This document shows positions 15,734 through 25,832 of a DNA stretch of 64,000 nt, one piece after another. Each line of letters opens with the position of its first letter. Position 1 is the stretch's first letter. The notes beneath the pieces were generated by a model that saw only the letters and a program-made list of their open reading frames with translations, had not been told where the DNA came from and ran no database searches. Both the position numbers and the translations under genes were made by a program. Where the stretch lies: assembly GCA_023460575.1 (NCBI GenBank), contig JAEWPQ010000060.1:1-64000 (forward strand), given 5' to 3'. The stretch comes from Bacillota bacterium (lineage in GTDB: Bacteria > Bacillota > Clostridia > Lachnospirales > Lachnospiraceae).

Positions 15734-17199
15734 AAAATGTGCTGGTTGCAGAGGATTGTAAAATTATCAGAAAAGGAATTTCAGCCATGATTGCGCGGTG
15801 TCAGGTTCCGGTTGACCAGATTCTGGAATGTAAAAATGGTCTGGAGGCGCTTGTGATTATGGGGGAAATGCCCATTGACGTCCTGATTACTGACATTCGG
15901 ATGCCTGAGATGGATGGAATCACACTGGTAAAAGAACTTCAAAAAAGCCAGTACATACCAAGAATTGTTGCAGTCAGCGGTTATGATGATTTTTCCTGTG
16001 CCGTTGATTTACTAAGATGCGGTGCCCGGGAATATCTTTTAAAGCCTGTCAAGCGGGAAGAGCTGAATTCAATCATGGTGAAGCTGGAGAAGGAGATACA
16101 ACAGGAACAGACTGAAAAACGGGCAAAGAAGGCATTGTGTTACAGCCAGTTAAGACGGATCCTGTTATCCGAGAATGTTACCCGGGAGGAGATGGAAGAG
16201 GCAGGGAGATTAAGCTGGTTTAATAAAAATGAATTTTCAGTGGTCTGCGGAGGAAAAACACTGACAGACTTACAGAATACCCAGATATTCTCCTTTCCTG
16301 ATCTGGAGGGCTGCCATGTGTTACTGATGACTGCAAAAGATGCCAATGATCTTATTTTGAGCAGGGGAGACGGGTGCAGCCTGGGAATAAGCGATTCCTG
16401 TCATGGGCTTTGGAATTTAAGAGAAGCATATGAGCAGGCCAGGCAGCGGAGAATTCATGCGTTCTGTATGCAGAAAGAAGGAAGCAGAACCGGCAGCAGC
16501 TGTCTGATGCCTCCCAATGAACTGGAGTGTTTCGTACAGCGGATCGGTACCCAGAGAATCAATAAAAATGAAACCTTTCTTCTTGAAATTACAGACAAAG
16601 TAAAGGCAGGCGATATAGAAGGAGTGCAGTTTCAGGCGCTGATCTGCCAGATTATTTCGAGAGTAAAAGATTTTTACGGCAGAATCCTGACAGTGGAAGA
16701 GATAGCGCCGGACAGACTCTGCCATATGCTTGAATTTGACAACATTGATGAATACTGCACGGAAATCAGACGTGTATTTTCCTGTATCAATCAGAGGGCG
16801 ATCAGTGAAAATGATGACTATAAAAACCGGATTAAGCTGGAGCAGGCATTGGCTTATATCAATGAAAACTATGGGAGGAATATCAACATGGCGATGGTAT
16901 CCAATCACGTTTCCATGAATTATACGGTATTTTCCATTGCTTTTAAGGAATATACAAGAGATAATTTTGTCTCTTATCTGCGAAAGATCCGTATGAATGA
17001 AGCAAAGAGGCTGCTGTCGGAAACGGATTATAAGATCGGACAAATCGGGCAGATGACAGGATACGAAGATCCAAAGCATTTTATGAAAACATTTAAATGG
17101 GCGGCTGGCGTAACCCCCAGTGAATACCGGAAAAATTCAAGAGTGAGAGATGGAAAAACTGAAAATATCACACCAAAAACGAAAATAGTAACATTTTAA
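15730..17199 (+). CDS. YesN-type response regulator with AraC DNA-binding domain
   Basis: A 489-residue response regulator. The receiver domain (residues 1-120) has Asp55 as phosphorylation site in DVLITDIRMPEMDG, with acidic residues AED near the start and the Lys in LLKPVK. A middle region of no clear family follows, and residues ~380-475 are two AraC helix-turn-helices (YGRNINMAMVSNHVSMNYTV and the conserved IGQIGQMTGYEDPKHFMKTF). ATG 15730 overlaps the kinase stop as ATGA, so the pair is translationally coupled. Position directly before a sugar/peptide importer suggests it activates that operon. An upstream in-frame ATG at 15718 is less likely. Confidence 0.93.
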   Translation: MKNVLVAEDCKIIRKGISAMIARCQVPVDQILECKNGLEALVIMGEMPIDVLITDIRMPEMDGITLVKELQKSQYIPRIVAVSGYDDFSCAVDLLRCGAREYLLKPVKREELNSIMVKLEKEIQQEQTEKRAKKALCYSQLRRILLSENVTREEMEEAGRLSWFNKNEFSVVCGGKTLTDLQNTQIFSFPDLEGCHVLLMTAKDANDLILSRGDGCSLGISDSCHGLWNLREAYEQARQRRIHAFCMQKEGSRTGSSCLMPPNELECFVQRIGTQRINKNETFLLEITDKVKAGDIEGVQFQALICQIISRVKDFYGRILTVEEIAPDRLCHMLEFDNIDEYCTEIRRVFSCINQRAISENDDYKNRIKLEQALAYINENYGRNINMAMVSNHVSMNYTVFSIAFKEYTRDNFVSYLRKIRMNEAKRLLSETDYKIGQIGQMTGYEDPKHFMKTFKWAAGVTPSEYRKNSRVRDGKTENITPKTKIVTF

Positions 17200-17284
17200 T
17201 TAAGCCTATTAACACCTACAATAGAAATGTAGCAGATAAATGCCCCGGTAAAGATCCGGGAGATTAATGGGTGGAGGTTTATGA

Positions 17285-19162
17285 ATGAGAAAGAGACAGA
17301 GCAAGTGGACTGCGCTTCTGACTGTTGGCGCAATGACGATGACCCTTCTTTCCGGCTGTCAGAAAGCAGTGCCGACCGAAGGAACCGGACAGACAGGCAA
17401 GGCAGAGGAGACGACACAGACAGCTGCAGAGACATCATCTGCAGAAGAAAAGAAGGATACGGCAGATGCCGGTTCCACACCGAGGAAGGAGACCCTGTAC
17501 TTTAACGGACAGCAGTGGGGGACAATCAATGACTGGAATCCGTTAAGCTCTAATTCAAACAATGCAATGGCTGTAACCCAGCAGGATAATGCCAGGGAGA
17601 TTGTTTATGAGACGCTTTTTATGTATAACATGCTGGATGGAAAACTTTACGGACTTTTAGGAAAGGATTATTCCTGGAACGACGGACAGACAGAACTGAC
17701 CATAACTTTAAACCCGGATGCCAAGTGGAGTGACAAGTCTCCTGTTACAGCGCAGGATGTGGCATATACCTTTGACTGTCATAAAAAGTATGCTACTGCC
17801 CAGGGCAGTGATTATTCCAATTACATTGATTCCGTTGAAGCGAAAGATGATCATACTGTAATTTTTAAAGCGAAGTTGGATGAAAAAGGTCTTCCTGTGA
17901 ACCCGTTAAAGGTTGTGGAATATGTTCCGAAGATCTATGTTCTTCAGAAAGCCTATCTAGAGAAGGTGGAGCAGCGCAATGGCGGCGATGCAGACAAAAT
18001 CAAACAGGACCGTATGGACGATTTCGTTTCTTCCGGACCTTATAAATCCTATTACAATGACGACCAGAAAGTTGTTTTTGTAAGAGATGATAATTACTGG
18101 GGAAAGGCTTTATGGGGAAAGCTTCCTGCACCCAAATATATTACTCATGTAATCTATGAGAATAATTCCGCAGGGGATACTGCGTTTAAGTCTGGAGAGG
18201 TTGATGTTTCCCAGCAGTTTATAACCAATGTGCAGAAGCTTTGGGAAGAAGATGGTCTGCCCATCTCCACCTATATTGATGAGGCACCTTACGGCGTCTG
18301 TGCCACTATGCCAACCGCTTTCTTTAATGTGGAAAAACCGGGCCTTGACCGGAAAGAAGTGAGAAAGGCCATTGCCATGGCAGTTGATTATGACCAGATC
18401 ATCGCTTCCGCCATGTCCAATCAGTCCCCCAGCTTTAAAGATGTACCGCGCTCCATCATGAATCCTACTTCCGGAGAGCAGGCGCTGGTGAATCAGGATG
18501 CATTAAAGGACTATCAGTTTACAGGCAATGATGTGGAAGGAGCAAAGGCACTCTTAGACAAAGCCGGAATTGTGGATAAAGATGGAGATGGAATCCGTGA
18601 AATCGACGGCAAGAATCTTGCATTTAAAGCCGAATGCCCGGATGGCTGGACTGACTGGAATGCAGCTTTGGAGATTGTTGCAGCGGCAGGCAGCAAAATT
18701 GGAATCGGAATAGAGACTTATTTTCCGGATGCCAATACCTTCTATGATGATATGACAACCAGGAAGTTCGATATCTGTATGTGGAACCCGCCTGCAGCTT
18801 CCGTTGCAAACCCGTGGGGCAGAGCCATGGCTTTCATGTCCACCGATTATGCAGGCCTTAAGGTTAACTGGACGGGTAACTACGGCGGATATATTAACGA
18901 AGATGCCAACAATCTTTTAAAGAAGATTCCTTTAGAGACCAATAAGGATACACTGAAAGAATATTATACGGAACTGAGCAGGATTTACCTGGATGAGGTT
19001 CCTTCCTTCTCCCTGATGTACAGACCGATGCTGTTTCATGCAGTGAATGAAAGTGTATGGACCGGGTTCCCGCAGCTTGATGACGGAGATAATATTCCGC
19101 CCACGGACTGCACCGATGGCTATGGAATCGCAGCACTTTATAATCTGGTGAATGTAAAATGA
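17285..19162 (+). CDS. ABC-importer substrate-binding lipoprotein (SBP_bac_5)
   Basis: A 625-residue solute-binding lipoprotein of the oligopeptide/dipeptide (family 5) class. The signal peptide ends with lipobox LLSGC, making Cys25 the lipidated residue, followed by a Thr/Glu/Ala-rich tether to about residue 65. The mature domain contains the family block TLNPDAKWSDKSPVTAQDVAYTF. Homologues next to glycosidases, for example in Thermotoga, bind beta-manno- or cello-oligosaccharides rather than peptides. The neighbours here (GH2 beta-mannosidase, GH3 beta-glucosidase, YesM/YesN) favour an oligosaccharide ligand. GGTGGAGG lies 9 bp before the ATG. It is the first gene of the operon 17285-28100. 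Confidence 0.9.
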   Translation: MRKRQSKWTALLTVGAMTMTLLSGCQKAVPTEGTGQTGKAEETTQTAAETSSAEEKKDTADAGSTPRKETLYFNGQQWGTINDWNPLSSNSNNAMAVTQQDNAREIVYETLFMYNMLDGKLYGLLGKDYSWNDGQTELTITLNPDAKWSDKSPVTAQDVAYTFDCHKKYATAQGSDYSNYIDSVEAKDDHTVIFKAKLDEKGLPVNPLKVVEYVPKIYVLQKAYLEKVEQRNGGDADKIKQDRMDDFVSSGPYKSYYNDDQKVVFVRDDNYWGKALWGKLPAPKYITHVIYENNSAGDTAFKSGEVDVSQQFITNVQKLWEEDGLPISTYIDEAPYGVCATMPTAFFNVEKPGLDRKEVRKAIAMAVDYDQIIASAMSNQSPSFKDVPRSIMNPTSGEQALVNQDALKDYQFTGNDVEGAKALLDKAGIVDKDGDGIREIDGKNLAFKAECPDGWTDWNAALEIVAAAGSKIGIGIETYFPDANTFYDDMTTRKFDICMWNPPAASVANPWGRAMAFMSTDYAGLKVNWTGNYGGYINEDANNLLKKIPLETNKDTLKEYYTELSRIYLDEVPSFSLMYRPMLFHAVNESVWTGFPQLDDGDNIPPTDCTDGYGIAALYNLVNVK

Positions 19163-19190
19163 CAGGAAATACAAAAGGGGTGAGACTTTG

Positions 19191-20192
19191 ATGGGATATA
19201 AAAAATATTATACCAATAAAATCATCTGGTATCTGTTGACTCTGGTAATCGCTGTTGTGCTGAATTTTGTTCTGCCCAGACTGATGCCAGGTGATCCGGT
19301 CTCAGCCATTGCGGCCAGAGCGGTAGACGGCATGACCGATTCTACCGCCATCCAGGCCGTATATGAGGACTATGCGGAGAAGTTCGGCGTTAACCTGCCG
19401 ATGAGCACTCAGTTTTTCATTTTTATAAAGAATGCTTTAAGAGGGGATTTTGGAGTTTCCTTCAGCCAATATCCCAGAACAGTGGGGAATATTATCGCTT
19501 CATCCGTATGGTGGACCGTCTGTCTCCAGCTTCCTGCAATTTTGCTTGGCTGGATCCTTGGGAATGTTCTTGGAGCGGTTTCTGCCTATAAAAAAGGTAT
19601 CTTTGATAAAGGAATTCTTCCTGCATTTCTATTTATGAGCAATGTACCGGCCTTTGGCATGGCAACTGTTCTGTTATATGTATTTTCGCTGAAGCTGGGA
19701 CTGGCGCCTTCCAGCGGAGGTTATGGATTCGATTTGATCCCTTCAGCCAGCATCACATTTTTCCGCTCTGTGCTGGCTCATTACCAGCTTCCATTCTGGT
19801 CTGTTGTCCTCATAACCATAGGAGGCCAGGCGATCGGTATGCGTTCCATGTCAATCTACGAATTAAATGCGGATTACGTGAAATACAGCCGGTTTATGGG
19901 AATCAAAGACCGGAAAATCGTAGGATATGTATTTCGCAATGCCATGCTTCCCCAGATCACAGGTCTTGCCATGTCCATCGGAACCATGATCGGAGGGGCG
20001 CTGGTTGCAGAAATCATCTTCAGCTATCCTGGGCTTGGAACCACACTGCTGGCCGCTGTCAAAGGGAGAGATTACCCATTGATATCTGCATGTACACTGA
20101 TTATTACAATTATGGTTTTACTGGCTAATTTATTTGTGGAGCTGATTTACGGAGTCATTGATCCCAGGATCAAGGCAGCACAGCAGGATTAG
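19191..20192 (+). CDS. ABC permease, DppB type
   Basis: A 333-residue inner-membrane permease of the binding-protein-dependent transport family, with about six transmembrane helices (first at residues 12-30). The EAA-like cytoplasmic loop is in MRSMSIYELNADYVKYSRFM, followed by GALVAEIIFSYPGLG, characteristic of DppB/OppB proteins. It pairs with the next permease to form the channel. ATG 19191 is used, preceded by AAAAGGGGTGAG; an overlapping TTG at 19188 is possible. It is 28 bp after the binding protein. Confidence 0.9.
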   Translation: MGYKKYYTNKIIWYLLTLVIAVVLNFVLPRLMPGDPVSAIAARAVDGMTDSTAIQAVYEDYAEKFGVNLPMSTQFFIFIKNALRGDFGVSFSQYPRTVGNIIASSVWWTVCLQLPAILLGWILGNVLGAVSAYKKGIFDKGILPAFLFMSNVPAFGMATVLLYVFSLKLGLAPSSGGYGFDLIPSASITFFRSVLAHYQLPFWSVVLITIGGQAIGMRSMSIYELNADYVKYSRFMGIKDRKIVGYVFRNAMLPQITGLAMSIGTMIGGALVAEIIFSYPGLGTTLLAAVKGRDYPLISACTLIITIMVLLANLFVELIYGVIDPRIKAAQQD

Positions 20193-20203
20193 GAGGGCGA
20201 GTG

Positions 20204-21454
20204 ATGAAAAACCAGATCAGACAGATTTTCCATTCCCCTAAATTTACAGTGGGATTTGTAATATTTGCGGCATTGCTGCTGCTGACGTTTTTTTATCCTT
20301 TGATTGTAACCGATGATCCTTTGGAGATGGTTGGCCAGGGTAATTTTTTTAAACCAGGAACCTATATTTCTGTTACAGAAGCGGTAAACACAGATCCATA
20401 TACGTTAAATATGAATGCATCATCCGGCAGGCTTGAAAAAAATTTAAGCCTTGAAGAACGTATGGCAATGGCGGACTGGCTGGAGCAGTTTGCAGGTGTG
20501 TCTCCAAAGGAGATGGATGTGACGGATGCAGACGGGCTTGTTTCACTGTGGAGTAATTATTATGATTCCGCCAGTGAACAGAAAGGGCTTATCGCAGCCA
20601 GGAAAAAGTATTTCAGCCGCCTTGATAAGAAGATTTCGGGACTTCTTGAGGACAGAGATGTTCTTGTGGCTGATAAGAACGGGGAGACGGGGGAATTGTC
20701 AGTAAAAAAGACAATACCATCTACCTCCTATGTGAATGTCTCAGATGTGGGAAGCAGACGTGTATTTATTCTGGGCACAGATAATTTTGGACGTGATGTT
20801 TTAACAGAACTGGTGGCAGCGATAAAAACATCTTTAAAGATTGGATTTATTGCAGGACTCATTGCAACCACCATCGGTCTTTCCCTTGGTCTTATCGCCG
20901 GTTATTTAGGCGGATTTATAGATGATCTGATTTTGTTTATCACCAATTTATTTACTGTAATACCCAGCTTTATCCTTCTCATTCTCATCTCCTACAGTAT
21001 CGGCAAGAATGCCAGAGGTGTAATGATGGTGGCGGTTATTATAGGGATGACCTCATGGACCTGGACTACCAGATCGGTTCGTTCCCAGGTGATTTCGCTT
21101 CGCAACAGGGATCATGTAAATCTGTCTAAGCTGTCGGGGCACAGTCTGTTTCGGATTATTCTGACGGACATTCTTCCATATATCGCATCTTATGTTGTAA
21201 TGGCACTGATTTTACAGATCTCATCAGGGATTCTTGCGGAGGCCCAGCTGTCTATGATCGGGCTGGGGCCTGCCACAACGACCGTATCGACTCTCGGACT
21301 TATGATGAACTGGGCGATGTCCTACAGCGCACATTTAAATGGGGACTGGTGGGCATATTTTCCTGTCATTATCTCCATTGCACTGATTTCGTTTTCCTTA
21401 AATCTGATGAATACAGGCCTGGATCAGATATTTAATCCGCAGTTAAGAGAGTGA
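20204..21454 (+). CDS. ABC permease, DppC type, with large periplasmic-side insertion
   Basis: A 416-residue permease of the DppC/OppC type. Transmembrane helix 1 (residues ~14-36) is followed by an unusually long extracytoplasmic segment to about residue 185 before the conserved GTDNFGRDVLTELVAAIKTS block and the membrane core. Usual family length is about 280-310, so roughly 110-120 residues are extra, rich in charged residues. The EAA-like loop is RSVRSQVISLRNRDHVNLSK. ATG 20204 lies 7 bp after AGGAGG. The two genes are separated by only 11 bp. Confidence 0.9.
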   Translation: MKNQIRQIFHSPKFTVGFVIFAALLLLTFFYPLIVTDDPLEMVGQGNFFKPGTYISVTEAVNTDPYTLNMNASSGRLEKNLSLEERMAMADWLEQFAGVSPKEMDVTDADGLVSLWSNYYDSASEQKGLIAARKKYFSRLDKKISGLLEDRDVLVADKNGETGELSVKKTIPSTSYVNVSDVGSRRVFILGTDNFGRDVLTELVAAIKTSLKIGFIAGLIATTIGLSLGLIAGYLGGFIDDLILFITNLFTVIPSFILLILISYSIGKNARGVMMVAVIIGMTSWTWTTRSVRSQVISLRNRDHVNLSKLSGHSLFRIILTDILPYIASYVVMALILQISSGILAEAQLSMIGLGPATTTVSTLGLMMNWAMSYSAHLNGDWWAYFPVIISIALISFSLNLMNTGLDQIFNPQLRE

Positions 21455-21467
21455 GGGGGATGAAAAA

Positions 21468-22475
21468 GTGGGAAAAACAATGCTGGAAGTGGATCATCTG
21501 AAAACAAAATATATAACAAGATTTGGAGAAAATATCTTTGCAGTTGACGGAGTATCGATTAAAATAGAAGAAGGGAAATCTCTTGGAATCGCAGGGGAAT
21601 CAGGCTGCGGAAAATCCACACTGGCGCTGAGTCTGATGGGGTATTACTTTGCGCCCCTTCATTATCAGAGCGGGACCATAAAAGTGGATGGAGTAAATAT
21701 AACGGGTATGAAGCCGGATGAGATACGCAGGAAAGTACTTGGCAATGAAATTGCCTATATCCCTCAGGCGGCCATGAATGCCCTGAATCCAACACAGAAG
21801 ATTATTTCCTTTATCGAGGATGTGATACGAGCCCATGATCCCGGTGTTACGAAAAAAAATATCTATGATCTGGCAAGGGAGCGGTTTGAAATTCTGGGGC
21901 TTCCGGAAAGCGTCTTAAACAAACACGCAGTGGAACTCTCCGGAGGCATGCGGCAGAGGACAGTCATAGCCATATCTACCATATTGTCACCAAAAGTACT
22001 GATTGCCGATGAACCTTCCTCAGCGCTTGATGTGACTTCTCAGAAGATGGTAATCAAGATGCTTAAAAACTTAATGGAGAAAGGATTCATTAAATCCATG
22101 ATATTCATAACCCATGAGCTTCCTCTTCTTTACAATGTGACGGATGAAATCATGGTGATGTATGCAGGGCAGATCGTGGAGCACGGGACTGCCAGGGAGA
22201 TGGTCTTTGATCCTCTCCATCCATATTCCAAGGGTCTGATGGGTTCGATCCTGGTGCCGGAGAAGGGGGCAAGAGAAGCGAAGCTCACTGCGATACCGGG
22301 TACTCCCCCTAATTTAAAAAATCCGCCCAAAGGCTGCCGGTTTGCAGACCGCTGCAGTTATGCAAAGCCTGCCTGTATGCTTCACCAAATTGCAGAAAGC
22401 CATTCAGAGAACGGCCGTATGTACCGTTGTTATCTGGAAGAAAAGGAATTGAGGGAGGTTTACCGGGATGAATGA
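21468..22475 (+). CDS. ABC importer ATPase, DppD type
   Basis: A 335-residue nucleotide-binding subunit. Walker A GESGCGKST (residues ~44-52), a Q-loop in YIPQAAMNAL, signature LSGGMRQRT, Walker B VLIADEPSSALD and the switch His in FITHELPLL are all present. The C-terminal oligopeptide_HPY domain includes PPKGCRFADRCSYA with its cysteine cluster, typical of DppD/OppD. The start is GTG 21468 with GAGGGG upstream; ATG 21480 is an alternative. It overlaps the next ATPase gene by 8 bp, indicating coupled translation. Confidence 0.9.
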   Translation: MGKTMLEVDHLKTKYITRFGENIFAVDGVSIKIEEGKSLGIAGESGCGKSTLALSLMGYYFAPLHYQSGTIKVDGVNITGMKPDEIRRKVLGNEIAYIPQAAMNALNPTQKIISFIEDVIRAHDPGVTKKNIYDLARERFEILGLPESVLNKHAVELSGGMRQRTVIAISTILSPKVLIADEPSSALDVTSQKMVIKMLKNLMEKGFIKSMIFITHELPLLYNVTDEIMVMYAGQIVEHGTAREMVFDPLHPYSKGLMGSILVPEKGAREAKLTAIPGTPPNLKNPPKGCRFADRCSYAKPACMLHQIAESHSENGRMYRCYLEEKELREVYRDE

Positions 22476-23295
22476 AGGAAAGAAGTCAGAACAGAATATC
22501 TCCTGTTTAAGCGGAACCGGTGTTACTAAGATCTTTGGCATGGGGAAGGAAAAAATAGTGGCGGTAGACCATGTGGATTTTCAGTTTTGCGAGGGGGAGA
22601 TTGTATCCATTGTGGGAGAGAGCGGTTCCGGAAAAACAACCTTATTAAAGATGCTGCTGGGGCTAATCAATGTCACGGAAGGAGAGATTTGTTTTCAGGG
22701 AAAGCCCCGGGATATAAAGGGTTATAGAAAGAAAAAAGAGTACTGGAAGGGGATTCAGGCCATATTTCAGGATCCGTTTTCTTCCTTTAATGTTTTTTAT
22801 AAAATAGATCAGGTGCTTCTGGACTGCATTAAAATGAGGGGCGGGACCAGACTTCCCTATGAAAAAAAGGTGGAGATGATGGCGGAGGCCTGCAGCTTTG
22901 TAAATCTTAAATTTGAGGAGCTGACTAACAAATACCCCTTTGAGCTTTCCGGCGGACAGATGCAGAGACTGATGATTGCCAGAATCTTTCTTTTAAAGCC
23001 GGCGATTCTGCTGGCCGATGAGCCGACTTCCATGATTGATGCCTGTTCCAGGGCGACAATACTGGATATGCTGTTAAAGCTGAGAGATGAGACCAACATG
23101 ACCATTATTTTTATCACTCATGATATCGGGCTTGCCTTTTATATCTCTGATTCCATCTATATAATGGAACATGGAAAATTCGTGGAATCGGGAACTGCGG
23201 AATCGGTGATTCTGAATCCACAGGCAGCTTATACAAAAAGACTGATTAATGATGTACCCAAAATTCATGAGGAGTGGGACTTATCGACGGTCTGA
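22468..23295 (+). CDS. ABC importer ATPase, DppF type
   Basis: A 275-residue nucleotide-binding subunit that pairs with the preceding ATPase. Walker A is GESGSGKTT (residues ~50-58), the Q-loop AIFQDPFSSFN, signature LSGGQMQRL, Walker B ILLADEPTSMID and the switch His in FITHDIGLA. The C-terminal zinc-type cysteine cluster usual in DppF is missing, and the protein ends soon after LINDVPKI, so it is shorter than the family mean of about 320. It starts within the end of the upstream gene, with GGGAGG as ribosome site. Confidence 0.9.
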   Translation: MNEGKKSEQNISCLSGTGVTKIFGMGKEKIVAVDHVDFQFCEGEIVSIVGESGSGKTTLLKMLLGLINVTEGEICFQGKPRDIKGYRKKKEYWKGIQAIFQDPFSSFNVFYKIDQVLLDCIKMRGGTRLPYEKKVEMMAEACSFVNLKFEELTNKYPFELSGGQMQRLMIARIFLLKPAILLADEPTSMIDACSRATILDMLLKLRDETNMTIIFITHDIGLAFYISDSIYIMEHGKFVESGTAESVILNPQAAYTKRLINDVPKIHEEWDLSTV

Positions 23296-23317
23296 TTCCG
23301 GACTGGAAGGAGATTGG

Positions 23318-25801
23318 ATGAAAAAAAGGGTAATAGACAAAACATTTGTAATGAGGATTGCATCAGAAGAGACATGGTATCCGGCAGCAGTGCCGGGCAG
23401 CGTATATGGTGATCTTCTGGCCAATGGGGTGATGGAAGATCCTTACTGGCGGGACAATGAGTTAAAGGCACTGGAACTGATGAAGGAAGAGTTCGAATAC
23501 GTGGGCATCTTTGATGCAGATGAGGTGATACTGGAGCAGGAAAGAGTCTATCTTCACTTTAACGGGCTTGATACTCTGGCTGATGTATATTTAAATGACA
23601 CGGGACTTGGCAGTGTAAATAACATGCACCGGGAATGGGAGTTTGAAGTAACCAATTTGATAAAGCGGACAGGGAATGAGCTCCGTATCATGTTTCATTC
23701 TCCAACCAGATACATAGAAGAAGAATATGAAAAGGAAAAAATCGGTGGATCCGAAGATGCCATGCGGGGCTTTTCGAAGCTGAGAAAGGCACATTGCATG
23801 TTTGGCTGGGACTGGGGTCCCAGACTCCCTGATGCCGGTATCTGGAGAGAGATTCATTTAACCGGTGCAACCGGTGCCCGATTTAACAGTGTTTCTGTTA
23901 CTCAGCGCCATGAGCAGGAAGGTGTTTATCTGGATTTTAAGGTTGTTGTGGACTGTATCAGTGATAACAGTCTGATTGACTTAAGGGAGCATGCCAGGGA
24001 GTTTATGAAAGATGGCTATACTCTGTGCGTTTCGGTTACAGACCTGGCAGATGGGAGCCGGACAGTACGTACCTTTGATGGAATGATAGAAGAGATTCTC
24101 ATTGAAAACCCCAGACTCTGGTGGCCGAATGGGTATGGGGATCAAAATCTTTATTCTGTAATGGTTCAGCTTCTGAAAGATAATGAGGAGGTTGATTCCT
24201 GGGAAAAGAAGATAGGTCTTCGTACGCTTACGGTACGGAGAACAAAGGATAAGTTCGGTGAATCCTTTGCACATGAAGTCAACGGAATCAGCTTTTTTGC
24301 AATGGGAGCCGATTATATTCCTGAGGACTGTATTTTAGGCAGATGCAGCGAAAAAAGAACAAGAGAGTTGTTAAACCAGTGCAGGGAAGCTAATTTTAAT
24401 GTAATCCGTGTCTGGGGAGGCGGTCATTATCCCTTTGATGCATTTTGGGATATCTGCGATGAACTTGGACTGGTGGTGTGGCAGGATTTCATGTTTGCCT
24501 GTGCGCATTATGATTTAACGGAAGAATTTGAGGAGAATGTCCGAAGGGAATTGATTGATAATATCAGAAGAATCCGCAGTCACCCCAGTCTCGGGCTCTG
24601 GTGCGGCAATAATGAGATGGAGATGTTTACGGATACCGGGATCTGGGGGGGTACTCCCAGACAGAAAGCTGATTATATTAAGCTCTATGAATATATAATA
24701 CCGAAGATCTTAAAGGAAGAGGATCCACAGACTTTTTACTGGCCGGCCAGTCCCTCTTCCGGAGGCAGCTTTGATAATCCCAATGATGAAAACCGCGGTG
24801 ATGTCCATTATTGGGATGTGTGGCATGGGAATAAACCAATTACGGAGTATCGTAAATTCTATTTCCGGTATGTTTCAGAATTTGGTTTTCAGTCATTTCC
24901 TTCTTTAAAGACAGTGGAGACATTTACGCAAAAAGAAGACAGAAACATCTTTTCCTATGTGATGGAAAAGCATCAGCGCAATTCCTCGGCAAATGGAAAA
25001 ATCATGAATTACATGGAGCAGACCTTTCTTTATCCGGGGGATTTTGACACGCTTCTTTATGCTTCCCAGCTTCTGCAGGCAGAGGCAATCCGTTAAGGGG
25101 TGGAGCACTTTAGAAGAAACCGGGGACGCTGCATGGGAGCGATTGTATGGCAGCTTAATGACTGCTGGCCGGTTGCCTCATGGTCTTCCATTGATTACTG
25201 CGGAAGGTGGAAAGCACTTCATTACTATGAAAAACGATTTTTTGCACCTCTCATGATTTCCTGTGAGGAAGAGGGGATTCTAACCCAGGATACCAACCCC
25301 AACGCCCAGCCTTATGAGGTAATCAAGTCCATACGTCTTTGTGCATCCAATGAGACCAGGAAGGATGAAAGGGTGACGGCCATTTGGGAGCTGAGAAAGA
25401 ATACCGGTGAAATAGTAAAAAGCGGTCAGGAGGAATGCATGATTCCAAAGCTTTCTTCCCTTTGGTTTGAAAAGGTTTCATTGCAGGAAGCGGGCCTCTA
25501 TGAGGATTATGTGAGTTTTAAGCTGGAACAGGAGAGTGAAATCCTGTCCCAGGGAACGGTTTTATTCTGTCCGCCCAAACACTACCGTTTTATTGATCCG
25601 CAGTTGACTGTCCGGTCAGATGGAGACTACCTGATTGTAACAGCTAAGGCTTATGCCCGTTCCGTAGAGATCCGTAATAAGCAGGATGATCTGCTGCTTA
25701 GCGATAATTTCTTTGATATGAATCCAGGAAAACGAAAAATCAGGATTTTAAAAGGAATGCCGGAGGAGCTTACTGTGAGAAGTGTTTATAACATCCGATA
25801 G
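23318..25801 (+). pseudogene. GH2 beta-mannosidase interrupted by an in-frame TAA
   Basis: A beta-mannosidase-like GH2 enzyme that would release terminal beta-mannose from manno-oligosaccharides taken up by the adjacent importer. From ATG 23318 (GGAAGGAG upstream) the frame runs 592 codons, meets TAA at 25094-25096, and continues in the same frame for another 234 codons to TAG at 25799-25801. Family sequence flanks the stop on both sides: QLLQAEAIR before it and GVEHFRRNRGRCMGAIVWQ after, where relatives carry a Tyr or similar residue. The acid/base Glu433 (GNNEME) and nucleophile Glu521 (VSEFGFQSF) lie before the stop, but the C-terminal part, including the conserved WQLNDCWPVASWSSIDYCG segment of the barrel, would be lost. 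A single base change from TAT or TAC explains it; a sequencing error is also possible. Confidence 0.88.
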
Positions 25802-25832
25802 CAATTAATCACGATAGAAGGGGTAGATAAAA

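Noticed and set aside
16417..17079. 220-codon minus-strand frame inside the response regulator
   Set aside because: Antisense to the AraC DNA-binding domain, no ribosome site, no family resemblance.
25100..25801. Independent gene for the C-terminal part of the GH2 enzyme
   Set aside because: Same frame as the upstream part and separated only by one TAA; no start codon with good spacing and no stand-alone domain.
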